DNA of 64,000 nucleotides. Source: Proteromonas lacertae (Eukaryota; Sar; Bigyra; Opalinata; Proteromonadidae). Position numbers and translations under genes: made by a program. Positions within the stretch are counted from its first letter, which is position 1; each line of letters begins with the position of its first letter. The stretch spans positions 98,873 to 162,872 of the forward strand of contig NGBS01000885.1 in the NCBI GenBank assembly GCA_002245135.1. The letters run 5' to 3'. Below are positions 34,732 to 48,700 of the stretch, one piece after another. Below the pieces are notes generated by a model, which worked only from the letters and a program-made list of their open reading frames with translations, was not told the DNA's origin and did no database searches.

Positions 34732-36220
34732 ATGAATTTTTTGCAGAAGGGTATTGTTGTTTTCACTATATTTATAGGTGTTCTTGATCTATTTGTTCCA
34801 GGACTTTTTATGCAATATGCTGCTATAAGTATCACTTCTTAATTATCAACTAGTTTTTCAGCAAGCCGAAGATAAGGGGACAGAAGTAACAGAGCCATTT
34901 TTTTCATCATTTTGCGCTATTGTATCAGCTATATTTTCAATTGCTACTGTTTTGTTGATGATTTGCACTTATATAATGGATAAAAACGTATATATCAACA
35001 ATATTAACATAAAATAGACATTACATCGTGATTTATTCACTACACAAGCAAACAAATTCTTCTATTTACCATTATACCTCGGTTTATTCTCTGTATATTA
35101 CAAATTAACAGGAGATTCAAGAACAGATGATGGTAAACTTATTTTAAAAGGAATTTGTTATGTAACAATCCTGCTCAATTTATTAATGATTTTTACTTAT
35201 CTAATGGCATTTAGTAGGAGAAACTTCAGTTTATCAATATCCATACCTGCATTAAGTATATTTAAATATATATAATATTGATAGGTTTTTATATGGTAAA
35301 AGATGCAATTAAAGCAGTTGTTAAAGATAGTAGTGATGAGTATAAACCAGGTTGGAATGATGCAGCTGATTGTATGAATGGAATTGGAATGTTTTTATTG
35401 GTTGTTTATATTGCAGTAATTGTCGCTCATATATTAAAAGAAGGTAGTGAAAAGAGTGATAATTTAACACTCCAAATTGCGAATAATGGAGTTGAAGAGA
35501 TGAAAGTGATCAAACAACATCCTGTATATATATATATAATAAATATTATTTTTTCAATTTTTATAGTGTTTAATATTTTCATCGTTAACAATCACCACTT
35601 ATCTTGCATTTGCTGATTTAGGAATATTCAATTTAATTCAATCATATTATTTATCATCTTTATTCACCATTTGTACAATTGGTACTTGCTATTCTTATTT
35701 TCTACATCATTATAAAACTAAGCAATTTAGATATACTGAATATATGTATATTTGTACAGCCATTGGAATGAATATGACACATTTATTCAATTATAAATTT
35801 TATAATCAAAAACATGAAAGGGAAATGTATAAAGTTATATGTCAAATATTAATCTATATTGGATTTATAATGGCAATAATCAACTGTATTTTATATATAG
35901 TTTATATCGCAATTGGAGAACCAATTGATTATGAAAAGAAAGAAATCGAAGAAGAAAAGAAAATGAAAATAATTAAACATGCAATTGTAGTAAGAAGAAC
36001 TGTTGTTTCTGTGAATTATTCAGCTCAAAGAAGTCGACCAATTGCTATGTCTATAGGTTCTCAAGCTGGTGGCTTGCCTCCACAAAGAAGTCGTCCTGTG
36101 GCTGCTTCGATAGATGTGCCAAGACGTGGAAGACCAGTTGCTAATTCGATTGATGTTCCGAAAGTTAGTCATGGACCACAGCCTAAACGACCTAGACCAC
36201 GTGTTGGAACTGTAGCATAA
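34732..36220 (+). CDS. Diverged fourth member of the variable-loop family, with Arg-rich repeat tail
   Basis: The ATG at 34732 begins MNFLQKG, followed by a 27-nt intron and LDLFVPGLFMQYAA, aligned to MDFLKRG/LDLFLPAAYFQLAA of copies A-C with introns at the same places. Further introns lie near 34988-35017 and 35256-35284, and one of ~35-45 nt lies near 35524-35565. The helices match (FFYLPLYLGLFSVYY, YMYICTAIGMNMTHLFNY, EMYKVICQILIYIGF). A new cytosolic tail of ~80 residues follows with three variants of RPxAxSI (RSRPIAMSIG, RSRPVAASID, GRPVANSID), resembling kinase or 14-3-3 sites. CAAGCAAAGCTTGAA lies ~40 bp upstream. Confidence 0.75.
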
Positions 36221-36317
36221 CAACAAAGATAAAAAATAAACAATAAACAATAAATGTAATTAATTATTAAATTAAGTTATAAATATATATAATTTCTATT
36301 GAAGGAAAGTTTTATGA

Positions 36318-36871
36318 TTATTTATATTGGTCTATTAGTTCATTTAATGCGTTTTTAAACATATCATTTATTTCACCTGAAAAAGGAAGTGGATTATTTG
36401 GATTGTATATCTTCACGGTGTGTTTATTTGGATCAGGAATAAAATCATCTAATTTCTTATCATCTGGATCATCATTTACTATTTTATCAATCACTTGTTC
36501 TAGTATTTCGACTTTTCTTTCTTCATCATCTTTTTCATTATTATTTTCTTTTTCATTAGTTGTAGATTGTGATTTATTAGTCTGACTCTTTGGTTCCGCT
36601 ACTTTCAATTCTACACTTTGCCATTCATCTTCTTCTGTTTTCGGAATAAATACAGTTTCACAATTTATATTGTTTTCTTCCTATTGTGCACAATATAACT
36701 TAAAAATACAGGACATAACTGTTGAAATAGTAGTATATCATCTGTTACATCTACATCTAAATTATCATCTTCAAACCAAAAGCTTTCAATGTTTCTTGCT
36801 ATTTTTAATGTATTAGATAAAGAAATACACATGATTTTAATAAATACGAAACGATCAATTTTTTGAAACAT
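36318..36871 (-). CDS. Acidic ~175-aa protein, hypothetical
   Basis: Two exons joined by a 29-nt intron (GTATTTTTAAG...CAATAG) after LLFQQLCP. The N-terminus (FQKIDRFVFIKIMCISLSNT) is hydrophobic/beta-like; the middle is acidic (EDDNLDVDVTDD); the C-terminal half is Lys/Glu/Asn-rich. The ATG is 31 bases from the APC13 ATG on the other strand, so the two must share a promoter. I do not recognise the family. Confidence 0.6.
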
Positions 36872-36902
36872 TTTTTAAATTTTGAAATAAATAGCTAATT
36901 AG

Positions 36903-37229
36903 ATGTCTGTATATTTTATCATTTGTTAATTAATTATTATATAGGATAGTAATCTTAATGATGTTATTGGATTTCAAAATAGATTAGATTTAATTGATGA
37001 AGAATGGTTACACGATACTCTTGAAGATGATGGTATATTAGTCAGATTATTTATGTACAATAGATGTTGTTTTACCCCAGAATATTACTATTCCTCAGGA
37101 AATAATTGACTTGAGTATATTTCTCATTATTATTCCATTTAAATAGCTGATCCATTTCCTAAACAACACGAAAAAACAAAATATATATTAGAACTAAAAA
37201 TGAATCCAATAATCCAACTCAAATCATAA
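36903..37229 (+). CDS. apc13: Anaphase-promoting complex subunit 13-like protein
   Basis: Four exons with 31-37 nt introns; the first exon is just ATGTCT. The ~74-aa product contains LDLIDEEWLHDTLEDDDVVL followed by PQNITIP. This matches the conserved core of APC13/SWM1 (LDLIDDxWRxDxLPYEDVxxPLxELP). The small size (~75 aa) fits. APC13 stabilises TPR subunits of the APC/C ubiquitin ligase in mitosis. No single exon is long enough to be noticed alone. Confidence 0.78.
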
Positions 37230-37267
37230 AAATCAATAATAATTAATAAAATAATAACAAATGTCAT

Positions 37268-37401
37268 TTAATTACTCTTATTTTCTATTTGTACAGCTTC
37301 TCTAAAAGCGATATAAACAAATCCACCATAAATAATCACAATGAAAAATCTACAGAAAAATTCTAGCCATGGATCAAATGATAGAGTCTTTGTAATACCT
37401 C

Positions 37402-37433
<32 letters not shown>

Positions 37434-38229
37434 AAATAAATAAATATACCCTATTATAAATGGTAAGAAAATATAAGCAATATAGAGTATTGGCAATAAA
37501 ACGTTATTATATCTCAATATTTTACCTTTACAACCAAAATTTAAGAAGATAATAATGGAGAATAATATATATTGGATAAATTCAACTTCTGCACCTAAAC
37601 CATCTATTATATACTTCCATGTAAATTCAGGTTGTCTTGCATTTACCCAAAATGGTAATAAATAGGTGAATAAACAGTCTGTAAATCCATATCCAATAGC
37701 AAAGGCAAGACATTTGTAGAATATTGATTTAGCATGGTAATATTTTGAACGGAATAAGTATGTAAAGGGTAATGTGTCGATTAACACTGATCCAATACGA
37801 ATTAACACCTATAAAAAATAAGAATATATAATTCTTATAATGAATTTTAACAAATAAAACAATCAGAGCCCCTGCGCGCCTACTATCACAGATTCTTTCT
37901 CTGTTGGCGCTGTTTATCTATCACTTTGTTTTAAGATTTATATATATTGATGGATTTATTATATACTTGAATAAATATTTGTGAATTTGAAGAGTGTGGG
38001 AAACAATTCGCTAATAAAAACATCTATTTGAACAATATTTACATTTTTATTTATACTTTCAGCATTTGCGCCGGTATATAAATGAATCCTGCTGATACTG
38101 TTGCCATTGTATTACAATTATCTGATCTATTGAATAGAATTATTGAAAATACATGTTAAAACCATAGTATGCAAGTACATATGGAGTAAAAGTCAATAAT
38201 GTGCAAGTCAAAAAGTGTAGAAAAGCCAT
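37268..38229 (-). CDS. tmem147: TMEM147-like ER membrane protein (BOS complex subunit)
   Basis: The ATG at 38229 opens AFLHFLTCTLLTFTPYVLAY, followed by a 26-nt intron and SDNCNTMATVSAGFIYIPAQ, then MLKMFLLANCFP. This parallels the TMEM147 start (FHFGNCFALAYFPYF...QLCKMLFLATFFP). AIGYGFTDCLFTYLLPFWVN, then ARQPEFTWKYI, matches ALGWATAELIMSRxIPLWVGARGIEFDWKYI. Introns are 26-45 nt; the one at ~37405-37452 has TA and AAT runs. The exon between 37830 and 37925 is unusually GC-rich (CCCCTGCGCGCC) and its joins are uncertain. TMEM147 works with nicalin and NOMO in multipass protein insertion. Confidence 0.82.
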
Positions 38230-38304
38230 AAATTAAAAAAATGCAAAATCAAAATCAAGCAAAAGTTTGATAATTTCTTCTTTTTTCTTCAAACAGATGA
38301 TATA

Positions 38305-39310
38305 ATGAATGAAAATACAAAAAAATTAAAATTTAGACAAAGAGTATTATGTTCTATTACTGCTGGAGGTTTTACCGTTTGTTTAACTACGCCTATAGAA
38401 GTAGTGAAGGTTCATATGCAGGTATGTAATTACTATATTTTTTAAATAAATAGATGAAACCAGTTCATAAAGTGAAAATGAATCTTACTTATTTTAAAGA
38501 TTTGGTTACATATCCTTTCAAATTGCTTTACAAAGTAGGAAGTGAAATGGGAATTCGTGCTTTATGGTCTGGTTTAGGATTATCATTTATTACTGTCGTT
38601 CCTTGTTCTGTTATGTATTTATCTTTGTATGAAGTAGCTGTTCAAAAATTTCAAAGTTTAAAGTTAATAAAAGATCATAAATCATTAAACAATATTTCTC
38701 CATTTATTTGTGGTAGTTTAGTCAGAATTTTTGAATCACCAGTTCTAACTCCTTTAGAAGTAGTAAGAATAAGACAACAAGCATAGTATATATATGTTAT
38801 TATTATTATTATTATTGTAATAGTTTTAATCCAAGCATTTTTGAGACTTACAGATATTGTTTAAAAGAAGCAAAAACAAAAGGATATAAAATCTTTTACA
38901 AGGGTTTCTTCAGTACTTTAATGAGAGATATGTTCTGGGGAGGTTTGTATTGGCAAACATATACACTTACATCACATTATCTCAATAAAAGAAGTGAAAT
39001 TAAGAAAATTAAGAAAAATTCATCCAAAAACAATTATAAACTAATCTCTTTCATATGTGGAGGAGTTGCTGGCTCTATTGGCACAATATTTGTCACTCCA
39101 TTTGATACAGTTAAGACAGTTCAACAAATTAATCGAGATGAAGCTGTAGATTTCATGACAGTAATAAAAGTGATGATTAAAAAGGAAGGAGTTATGTCTT
39201 TATTCAGAGGAACTGGTCCACGACTGTTTAAAGTATTTCCAACTTGTGCTATTTCAATTACTGTGTATGAAGTAGGAAAGAATTATTTTACTAAAAACAA
39301 TAATAAATAA
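38305..39310 (+). CDS. Mitochondrial carrier, SLC25A39/40 (Mtm1)-like
   Basis: Three exons (introns ~31 and ~38 nt). The three carrier repeats each keep the PxD/ExxK/R signature: TPIEVVKVHMQ, TPLEVVRIRQQ and TPFDTVKTVQQ. Each is followed by the usual helix pair, and GIRALWSGLGLSF, YKGFFSTLMRD and LFRGTGPRLFKVFP show the matrix-helix and even-helix motifs. The arrangement MKPV...GLGLSFITVVPCSVMYLSLYE is closest to the SLC25A39/40/Mtm1 group, which handles mitochondrial glutathione and manganese/iron homeostasis. The subgroup is inferred; membership in the carrier family is certain. It is 75 bp from TMEM147 on the other strand. Confidence 0.88.
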
Positions 39311-39756
39311 ATGTTTATCTATAATTACTTTTAGTCTTTTAATAGATGTTGATCAGTAATATTACATTCTAACAATATCAAATACAGTATAACAGGGGAT
39401 TACTTAAATAAAAAATAAAATTAATTTGATACTACTTTGTAAACCTTTAATATACAATATTATAATGTTTACTATACCATATTATTTAACTAACACTTAT
39501 TAACGAATTCTAGTTAAACCAATACTCATTTTACGATTTCTTTAAACATAAAACAATCAAATTATAACTAAAAGTTTAAACATTTCTTCTTAACAAAACA
39601 TGTAATTACTTCGACTGGTACATAAAGTTTGTTTTTGAAACAATATTCATATGTGTACTTGTTACAAACAGTTAAAAATTTGTTCTGTTTATTAGAATAG
39701 ACTGCAATTTATTTTACTAATGAATAACGAATAATTATATAGCCGTTTCATAATTC
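39311..39756. other. Upstream region of the giant receptor gene
   Basis: 446 AT-rich bases with no coding-like frame. The region just before the receptor ATG (39757) is T- and A-tract-rich. No motif stands out. Confidence 0.45.
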
Positions 39757-42700
39757 ATGAATTATCATTTTCTTAGGTTTATATTGCTACTACTGCTGTT
39801 CACACAAGTCAGCTGTAAAAATGCTATAAAAATTGGATTTTTAATGAATAATCCACACTCAAGTAGTGATGATGGTTATAGAGATGACTTCTTTAAGCAA
39901 GTCAACATCTCATCAACTTTTAAATATACTGTAGATATAGTAAGTAAAGAAGTAGGTAGTAATGGACAAGGATTAGAAAAAGTATTATTGGATTATAAAC
40001 AGAATGGCATTCTTAATATTTTCAATCTAGTCAAATTTGCGAATTATACCGAGATTAACACTCTGTTATCGGATAATGGTATGATATTGTGGAATATTCA
40101 CCCTTTACCTGAAACACAGATATATAGCAATATCATATTCTTTGGATCAATATACAAAACACTGGAAAGATGTATATATTATATTATTTATTGTTTTACT
40201 GTTTTAGTGTACATTTATGCTAATGAAAACCGAGACTGTGTATTTATTTATCAAAACTCTCATCCTTATGCTTCAGCCGTTAAAAAGATGTTGGAATATT
40301 TCCCAGTTCCTCCTCTAGAAATAATTGAACTCCCTGAAACACCAACAGACTTAACAAATACAATATCCACATTGAAGAAATACCCATTAGTGAATCAAAT
40401 AGGTTTTTCTTCCATAGTGTTAGTGAAGAATGCAATTTTGGCAGATTTAGTGAAAGCATATTATGACAATGGATTAGAAACCCAAGGAAATGATGGTGGA
40501 TTTGATATCGATGTAATTCTTGAAGATGACACAAATCCTTCAACATTAGCAACATCAGACCCAGAGTGGGAGTATATCAGGTTTGTATTAGCTTATAATC
40601 AAGATAAACCTGTCATAGACACAACATTATTGACATCTGATGATAATCAAGTGGTTGTTCATAAACTGTATGAAAATATTGTTTTATATTATTATTTAAT
40701 AGATTTATGTTATATAAAATGTTTGAAGCTGGTTATTTTAGATCAAAGACATTAGAATATCCAACTCTAATATACTCATTACATGATAGAAATGAAGATT
40801 TTGATGGTAGTAATACAATGACATTAACATCATATAATGTTATAATATATCCAATAATTGTTAATATATATACCACTACAAATGTATATACTTTATTATT
40901 CAATATAAAATCCACTTATGTTGAACATATGGGAAGACCAGAATTGATGAAGAATGTTTCTAGTCCTTTAAGTAAAGTGAATTATGTTCATTGTGTAGTT
41001 TTATTACATTATTTATCAGGTAATAACAATTATTCAGAGAAAGCAGCATTAGTTGCTGAAATGCATCAAATTAGAAAATCTAATGAAGAAGTATATATAT
41101 ATATATTATTTAATGTTAATTAGGGTTTATTGAAGATAACAGTTTATCCAATAATAATTGATTATAACAAACAATCCTTAAATGAAACAATGAAAATATT
41201 GAAATATTATTATGATTTAAATGTTTATAATTTCATATTTACATCATTAACAATAGAAGATAGAAATCTATTAATTCAAAGTATATATAAATCATATTTT
41301 GTGTGTTTAAATAGAATTAAAATCAAATGAAATGGAAGATATTCAAATAATGGCTGAAAGATATTCAACAGGTGTTGAATGTCAAGAGAAAATAGTTTAC
41401 ACTGGTTTATCATTTACAGTAAAAGCCAAATTTCTTTATATTAACGATTTAAGAAGTTCAACAGCTCCAGTAGCAATAATATCTAGTAGATTGAAATATG
41501 GAGAATTAACTTCGAATTATTTGAAGCATATGTTGATGGAGAATGAAATAAAAGATATATATGAATATGTGATGAAAGATGATTCAATAGCTGAAGGATT
41601 TACAGCCATGTCTTATATTAGAATGCATCTATTTGTAGATGATAATACAGAATCGAGTAATAAATTCTCAGGAAATGTGATTTTATGTTTAGAAAGTAGT
41701 TATGTTACATCCATATTAAATGCATATAAAGGATTATCTTTAGACCCATTAAAAACTTATGTGTTATACATAGCTGAATATGATGATAGAAATCCATTTA
41801 TATTGGGTTATTACTCATTTGAACCATATACATGGAATAGAGCCGATAAAGATTATTCTTTCATGAATACTATAAGTGAAATGGGTGGACATAATTCAAT
41901 GTATATATCTTCGATGGAGTTTACTGCTTTTCATTCAGTTAAACTTTGGGATAAAGTAATTCGTAATTCAATGACATTGAAATTTGATTTATTAATTCAA
42001 CAATTATTCACAGCAAGAATTGATACTATTCATGGTCCATATAGTTTATCTGATTCTGGTTATTCTTACCAGTATATAGTAAAGAATGTAAAAGATAAAG
42101 CAGTAATGTCTTTAACAGATCAATTGGTTGAATCAAAAGCGAATTTACAGAGTTATTATTTTAATAATATAACAGGTGAAATGTGTGATTATAATAACTA
42201 TATAACAGGAGGATCATTATTTATATCGAGTAGAAAAGAGTATTATATAGTGATTTTAGTTCCAATAAATGGATTTGATAGTAAAGAATCAATTGATATA
42301 GTTAGTAATATTTATTATGCAATTGATTTGATTAACACATTTGGAGGAATAGCGAATGGTATTTTAAGTCCATTATTGCCATTATATAAGAATAATATAA
42401 CTGAAATAGAAGAAACATTGATAAATGATTGTAAGAAAGAGAATGTAATAGCATTTTTAGGATTATTGAAAAAGAAAGAAGTAGAATATTTTAATCCAAT
42501 ATTACATAAGTATGATAAATTGTTGATATTGTTTTATATCTATGAAGGTAATACATGTGAATCAAATATAATGGTTATATCTTTTTTCTGTTGATCTTAA
42601 TATAATATATTTTCTTTAACTATCTCTTTTTTTTACTATTCTAGAGTAAATGAGAATAGTTTATATTTGACAATTGATACAATATTGAGTTTGACAAAGA

Positions 42701-45700
42701 ATGTGATAATAATATATGATGATAAAGATGAGTATAATAGTTTTTATTTATATATATAATAGATTTTCAATCTCATTAACTGAACAATCTAAGAATTATC
42801 TGATCTACAAAGGATATAATGATACAACTTCCACAATAATAAAATCAGTAGGTTATGTAGATTTTAATGGAATTTGTACATCATATAAAAATCTTAATGA
42901 AAAAGTGGTATTTTTGGTTCTATCAATGGATGTAGATAATATAAAAACTAGTTATTCCAAATTTTATAGTAGATCTTGTTTAAATTCATATATGATCAAT
43001 TATATATTTAGAGATAAATTTGACAAAACTGATGCTTATCAATATTTTGTTTTTAGTTATAATCCACTTTCTACATCAAATTCTTTTAATAAACTAGTCC
43101 AAGATATAGAATTAGTTTCAGGAACAAAAGATTTAATCACTCAAAACTTCTTGAATGTTTATCAACCAATGAAAATATTGAGAGATGGATATTCAAAAAT
43201 TGGTACTTTTAAGGTAGAATCCATGATGAATTATCTCCACAATTTAGAAATGAAAACAGCAGAATTGGATGGAGTGAAATTATCTGAATCTCATTATTAT
43301 ACCAAAGGATTTGCTATCATATTTTTACCATGTGCAAGATCAGGTTTTATGGGTTGTATGGTGTTAGGTGATTTTGATCTCTTTGTGAATTATCCTTCAC
43401 CAATGTATGGAAATGGATATGATACAACAGTATTTATATAATGATTATTATTATTATTATAGATGTGGACAAACACTAGTAAAACATGCAATTTATTTTC
43501 ATATGATATAAATAATATTTATAACAATCCATTACATATTGGAATAATAATATCAAATGATAATTACCTAATAAAAGAACAAATAGAATTATTATTGAAA
43601 TGGTCAGCAAACTATATAAGAAATGAAGATTATCTAAACTCCAGAATAATTGTATATTTAATTGTTATTATTATTATTTATAGATTTATCATTATTATGA
43701 ATGTCCAATGACTTCCTCCTTAATTGAAAAAATGGAAAATGATCAAAATGAATATAATATTCGAATCTTCATAGGTGGATGTGGAATAGATTCACTTCAA
43801 CTATATTCTAACAGTTTATGTTTACAAAATTCTATATTATTTTATACTGGAATAAATGAAGGAAATATTTGTAAAAAGAACATCTTCTTTGTATCTCCTT
43901 CACCTGATCAATTTATAAATTCAGCGATGAAATTCTTATTATATGGATATGGAAGTAAAATCGCATTTATTTATGATAATAATGCAAGTAAAGAAAGTCA
44001 AAACAATCTAATTCTAAAAGCCATAAAAGAATTAGATATTCAAGTAATAAGTCATTTACAAATAGATTTAAATGAAAATGTTAATACTATAGCTTATAAA
44101 ATAAACCAATTTATTGGTAATTTGGATTACTATTCAAGTAGAAAAATAGATAATTTTTCAGATGCTTATATTATCTGTAATTTAGGTGATGATAAATTGA
44201 GATATTTCTTAAATAATTTAAATAATTATAAGCTAAGTTATTATTATTACACATTCAATTTAGATAATTCATTTACTCAAAATAGAATTAGTATAAATTA
44301 TTTCTTAATATCAGATATAATAAATCTAAAGAGTAACAAAATCATCAATTATATCAACAATGTATTAGGAAATGGTTATATAATGAATGGATATGAATTG
44401 AAGTATTTATTACCATTATTCTTGTTATGTGAATCAATAAAAGACAGTTCTGTATTATCTAATTTTGATTCAACAGTAAATGAATTATATTCAAGTGATG
44501 GATTTGAAACGTTATTTGGGAAAGTAGTAGTTACTCAAGATAATGTGATAAGTCATCCACTAGCAATAAGTGCTTATAATAGTAATGGAATATTAACACA
44601 TATGATGACTTTATTAGAACAATCCAATGAAGCAAATGTATATATTGATTCAATATTACCAAAATCACTATACAGTTGTAACTGGCTTAGTTCAAGATCT
44701 GAGAAATACTATCGAACAGTGATAAATATTGGTTTGTTATTATCATTAAGTGGATCTTATGCTAAACAAGATATTGCAATGTTATTATCATACATATTGA
44801 TATGTAAAGTAATAAATGAGAAATACAATGGAATAAGAGGATATATAATTTTACCAATAGTAAAAGATGTAAATTCTGATGTTAGTAAAGTAATTGGAGC
44901 TTTGGATGTATTTAAAGAAGAAAAGATATCTTATATATTTGGATTAAGTAATTCCGAAATGCGAAATGAGATAAAAGAGAAATTATCTGAATATAAAATG
45001 ATATTATTTTATCCTCATGATTATGAAGGATTAGAATGTAAAGAGAATATAGTATATGTTGGAATTCCATTTACATCCAGAACATTAATAAAATATTATA
45101 TTGAAGGTGATTATTTAGAGACAAAATTTCGAGTTTTGATTTTATACAATGATGTAGAATACTGTCGAAAATCTAAAGATATATTGATAAGTGATTTATC
45201 GTCATTAAACATCAAAGTATTAAAATCAATCAGAATATTAAAAGATGGAAGAAGTTATGAAGCCATAATCGAACAAGTATTTACATATTTAACTTCCAGT
45301 GGAATAATCATAGTAATGATGGAAACAGGTGAAATGCAATTTTTAGCTAAAGTATTTTATGAAAGTAAAATAGTAAGACCCAATTTCCGAATATATTATA
45401 TTGGAGTTGATTATAATGTATTACCATTATATTCTGGATATTTTGTGAATCAGTTGATAATGACAAGTAAGAAAGGAATAAAAGGAAATGAAATGAATGA
45501 TTTGATAGTAGAATATTATAAAGATTTATATCCATATTTAGTAGAATCCTATTATTCAACTAATAATATGTATTATTCAATAATAAGTGTATTAGCTTGG
45601 AAATCCATAATTGAGAATAAGAAATCATTTTTATATGAAAATTTCATCAATTCAATAAGTGGAGTGAGTGTGAATTCTCCAATTGGAACATTAATGATAA

Positions 45701-48700
45701 ATGAAAATCATATAATCTCAATTCCTTCGTTGATAATGACAATTCAAAACAAGAATTCTGTAGTCGATTTTAAAGTGTTATATGATTCTTCAACAGCTAG
45801 AATTCCCGATCCTTATTCAACTTATTTAATAAGCGAAAATAAAAATATTTATAAATGTAGTTTTACCATTTCAATTAATAGTGAAAAATATTTGATAAAT
45901 TATTTCCCATTATTTGTGATATTATCTCAAAAGAATGAAATTCATTTCTATCAAATGTTAGTAGCTTCAGCTGCGATAGTTGATGAGATAAATTTGAATG
46001 TTGAAACAACAAAGAAAGGTCGATTTCTGAATTTGATATATATATTCTACAATGATAATGATAATAAACTAAAAACTAAATTATTGAATGAAATAAATGA
46101 ATTAGGAGTTGGAATAAAGAATGAAAATGTGAATTTCTTGATGGTTGGATGTACAACCGATTATTGTCGAAATATAGCAGTTCGAATAACAGAAGAATAT
46201 AATAGTTTATTGATAGTTAGTGGAAGATTTATAGGTGAAAAATGTTATAAGAATGTATTTTATACCGGTCCAATAATCAATCAAGTAATTGATACAACAA
46301 TCTCTTATATGGAAAATACAAATAAAGCAAACATAATCTTAATTAATACTCCAAATCCAAGTTGGGATAAATTCTATGAAGTATTTGTTAATTCAATCAC
46401 ATCTTCAATGAGAGTAGTTCAAAAGTTCAGTATGCAAGAAACTGAACGCTTTTCGATGGAAACAGTAAAACAATTAATCAATTCTTTAAGTGTAAGTAAT
46501 GGAGGAATAATTGTTAGTTTCTTAAGTAAAAAGCCATTCTTTTCATTAATAGAAACTTTAGAGAAACTCAATCCTGATGAAAATAATTATTATATATTTT
46601 CAATGTCAATCTATGCTGATGAAGTTGAAAAGAAATATAATCGAATTCCTTATCAATTCTATTATGTTTCAAGTGTAGATAGTGCAGTAACAAGTAGTGA
46701 TATAATTCAAAGAACTGAAGCTCGATTATTGAAATATATTGGATTTTACAAAACAACTGATGATGGAATTTCCATGTCAATAGGAATAAATGCAATAATC
46801 AGTGCAATGAGTAATGCTGGTAGTTTAAATTTGTTGATATTAAAACAATACTTATACAGTATATATCTAAATTCTGATCAAACTACTTGGTTTGATAAGA
46901 GTAATTATTTAGTTCGAGATATGTATGTATATAAATACAGTGGAAAAGGAATAGAAGTAGTAAAAACAGTTCAAAGATCAATTCCTAAAGCATTTGATTG
47001 GAATGTTGCAGAAAATTATGGAAAAATGTGTGATACAACAACCTTAATAAATAATGAAAATATCAATAATGATGATGGTGGTGCAACATCCACAACAGAG
47101 ATAATTCATGTGATATTAGTAACTTCAAATTCAGGAATATATTATTCTGATTATGTAGGTATATCTGAAACATTTAAAGAAGCAATAATCCAATTAAATA
47201 ATTTGGGAGGAATAAACAATAACAAACAAGTTGATTATTTAATAATTGATGATCAAAGTGATTCAACAATATGTTTTAACAGTTTAAATGAAGCGTTAAA
47301 TACGAATGAATATGATGTGGTATTTAGTACGAGTAATTCAATGTGTTTAGAAATGATATTACCCAAATTGAATGAAAAGAATATAAAACTATTTCATATT
47401 GGATTATTTGGAGGTGAAAGTTGTGAAAAGAATATAATTCATATTGGATTAGAACCAACCTCTATAGAAATCTATATAATGAGATTATTAAACCAAGGAT
47501 TAAAGAATTTTGCAATAATTGGAACATCTGAATCTACTTCAATCAAATACAGTACATATGCTGAAAGATATATCGATTATTTGAAAGGAAGTGTGACATA
47601 TTCCGTAAGTTTAGATGAGAATATAATGTCATTAAGTACAATAGCGAAGAATATAAAGACAATGTTACCAAGTGGAAATACAATTTTATTCTTTGGAAAT
47701 GCTCGAATTCATTTATTATTATCTGAAGCTTTAGTTGATTTAGGTGTAACAACTGATGAATATGTTTTTTATTCATTCTCAACATGTGAAGAAGTAAGTC
47801 ATTTGGCAGTATCAAATGGTTCAATAAAGAAATTATTACCATTCTTTTGTTTAAGACATTATTTAAACTCAATCGAATCAATTGGAAATATTGGATTTAA
47901 GAATATATTGAGATATCCATTACCAAGTGGTTTAGAAGTGAATGGATATCATGAATCAATGTATTCTTGTGTGTTATTTTGGGCTGAAACAATCAATCGA
48001 TATTATTATTTAATAAGTGGAAAAGATGATAAATCGATCAGAGATATAGGAATAGAATATTTCTACAAAAATGAATATACAACTCCAATAGGAAAATGGC
48101 AATTAGCAACAAATAACATAATCCAAAGAAGAACGTATGTAGGTCGATATTATAATGATGAAAATGGAAAAATAACAGTGAAAGCAATCGATGATAATGG
48201 AAGACCTAAAGCTTGGAAGAAGTTTATAAATACAGGATTATATAAATGTGTATTAAATGATACAAAGATAGGTTCAAAATACAAACAACCAAGTAACAAG
48301 ATTGAGATAATAGCATCGTTGAATGGTCGAGATGAATTAAGAGGCCGAGAGATGGTAAGTGCGATATTATATGCAGTAGAAGAAATAAATACAAATGAAA
48401 ATGGTTTAATAGGAAATCAGATTGAAGTAGATATAATTAGTAGTGATAGTGATTTAAAGAAATTAGATTCAATCAGTAAAGAAACCTCTGCATTAACAGG
48501 TGTAAATGCAATATTTGGTGGTTTATGGGATAAAGAATATAATATAATGATTCCTTATTTTAACAAAGCGAAGAAATTGTTATTTTATATGGGAATAGCG
48601 AAAGGTGAAAATTGTAATAGTTATGGAATAGTGAATCAAGCTAATTTGAATCAATTACTTCATGCTTCTCGATCTACTTTATTGAGTTATTCAAAAGGAT

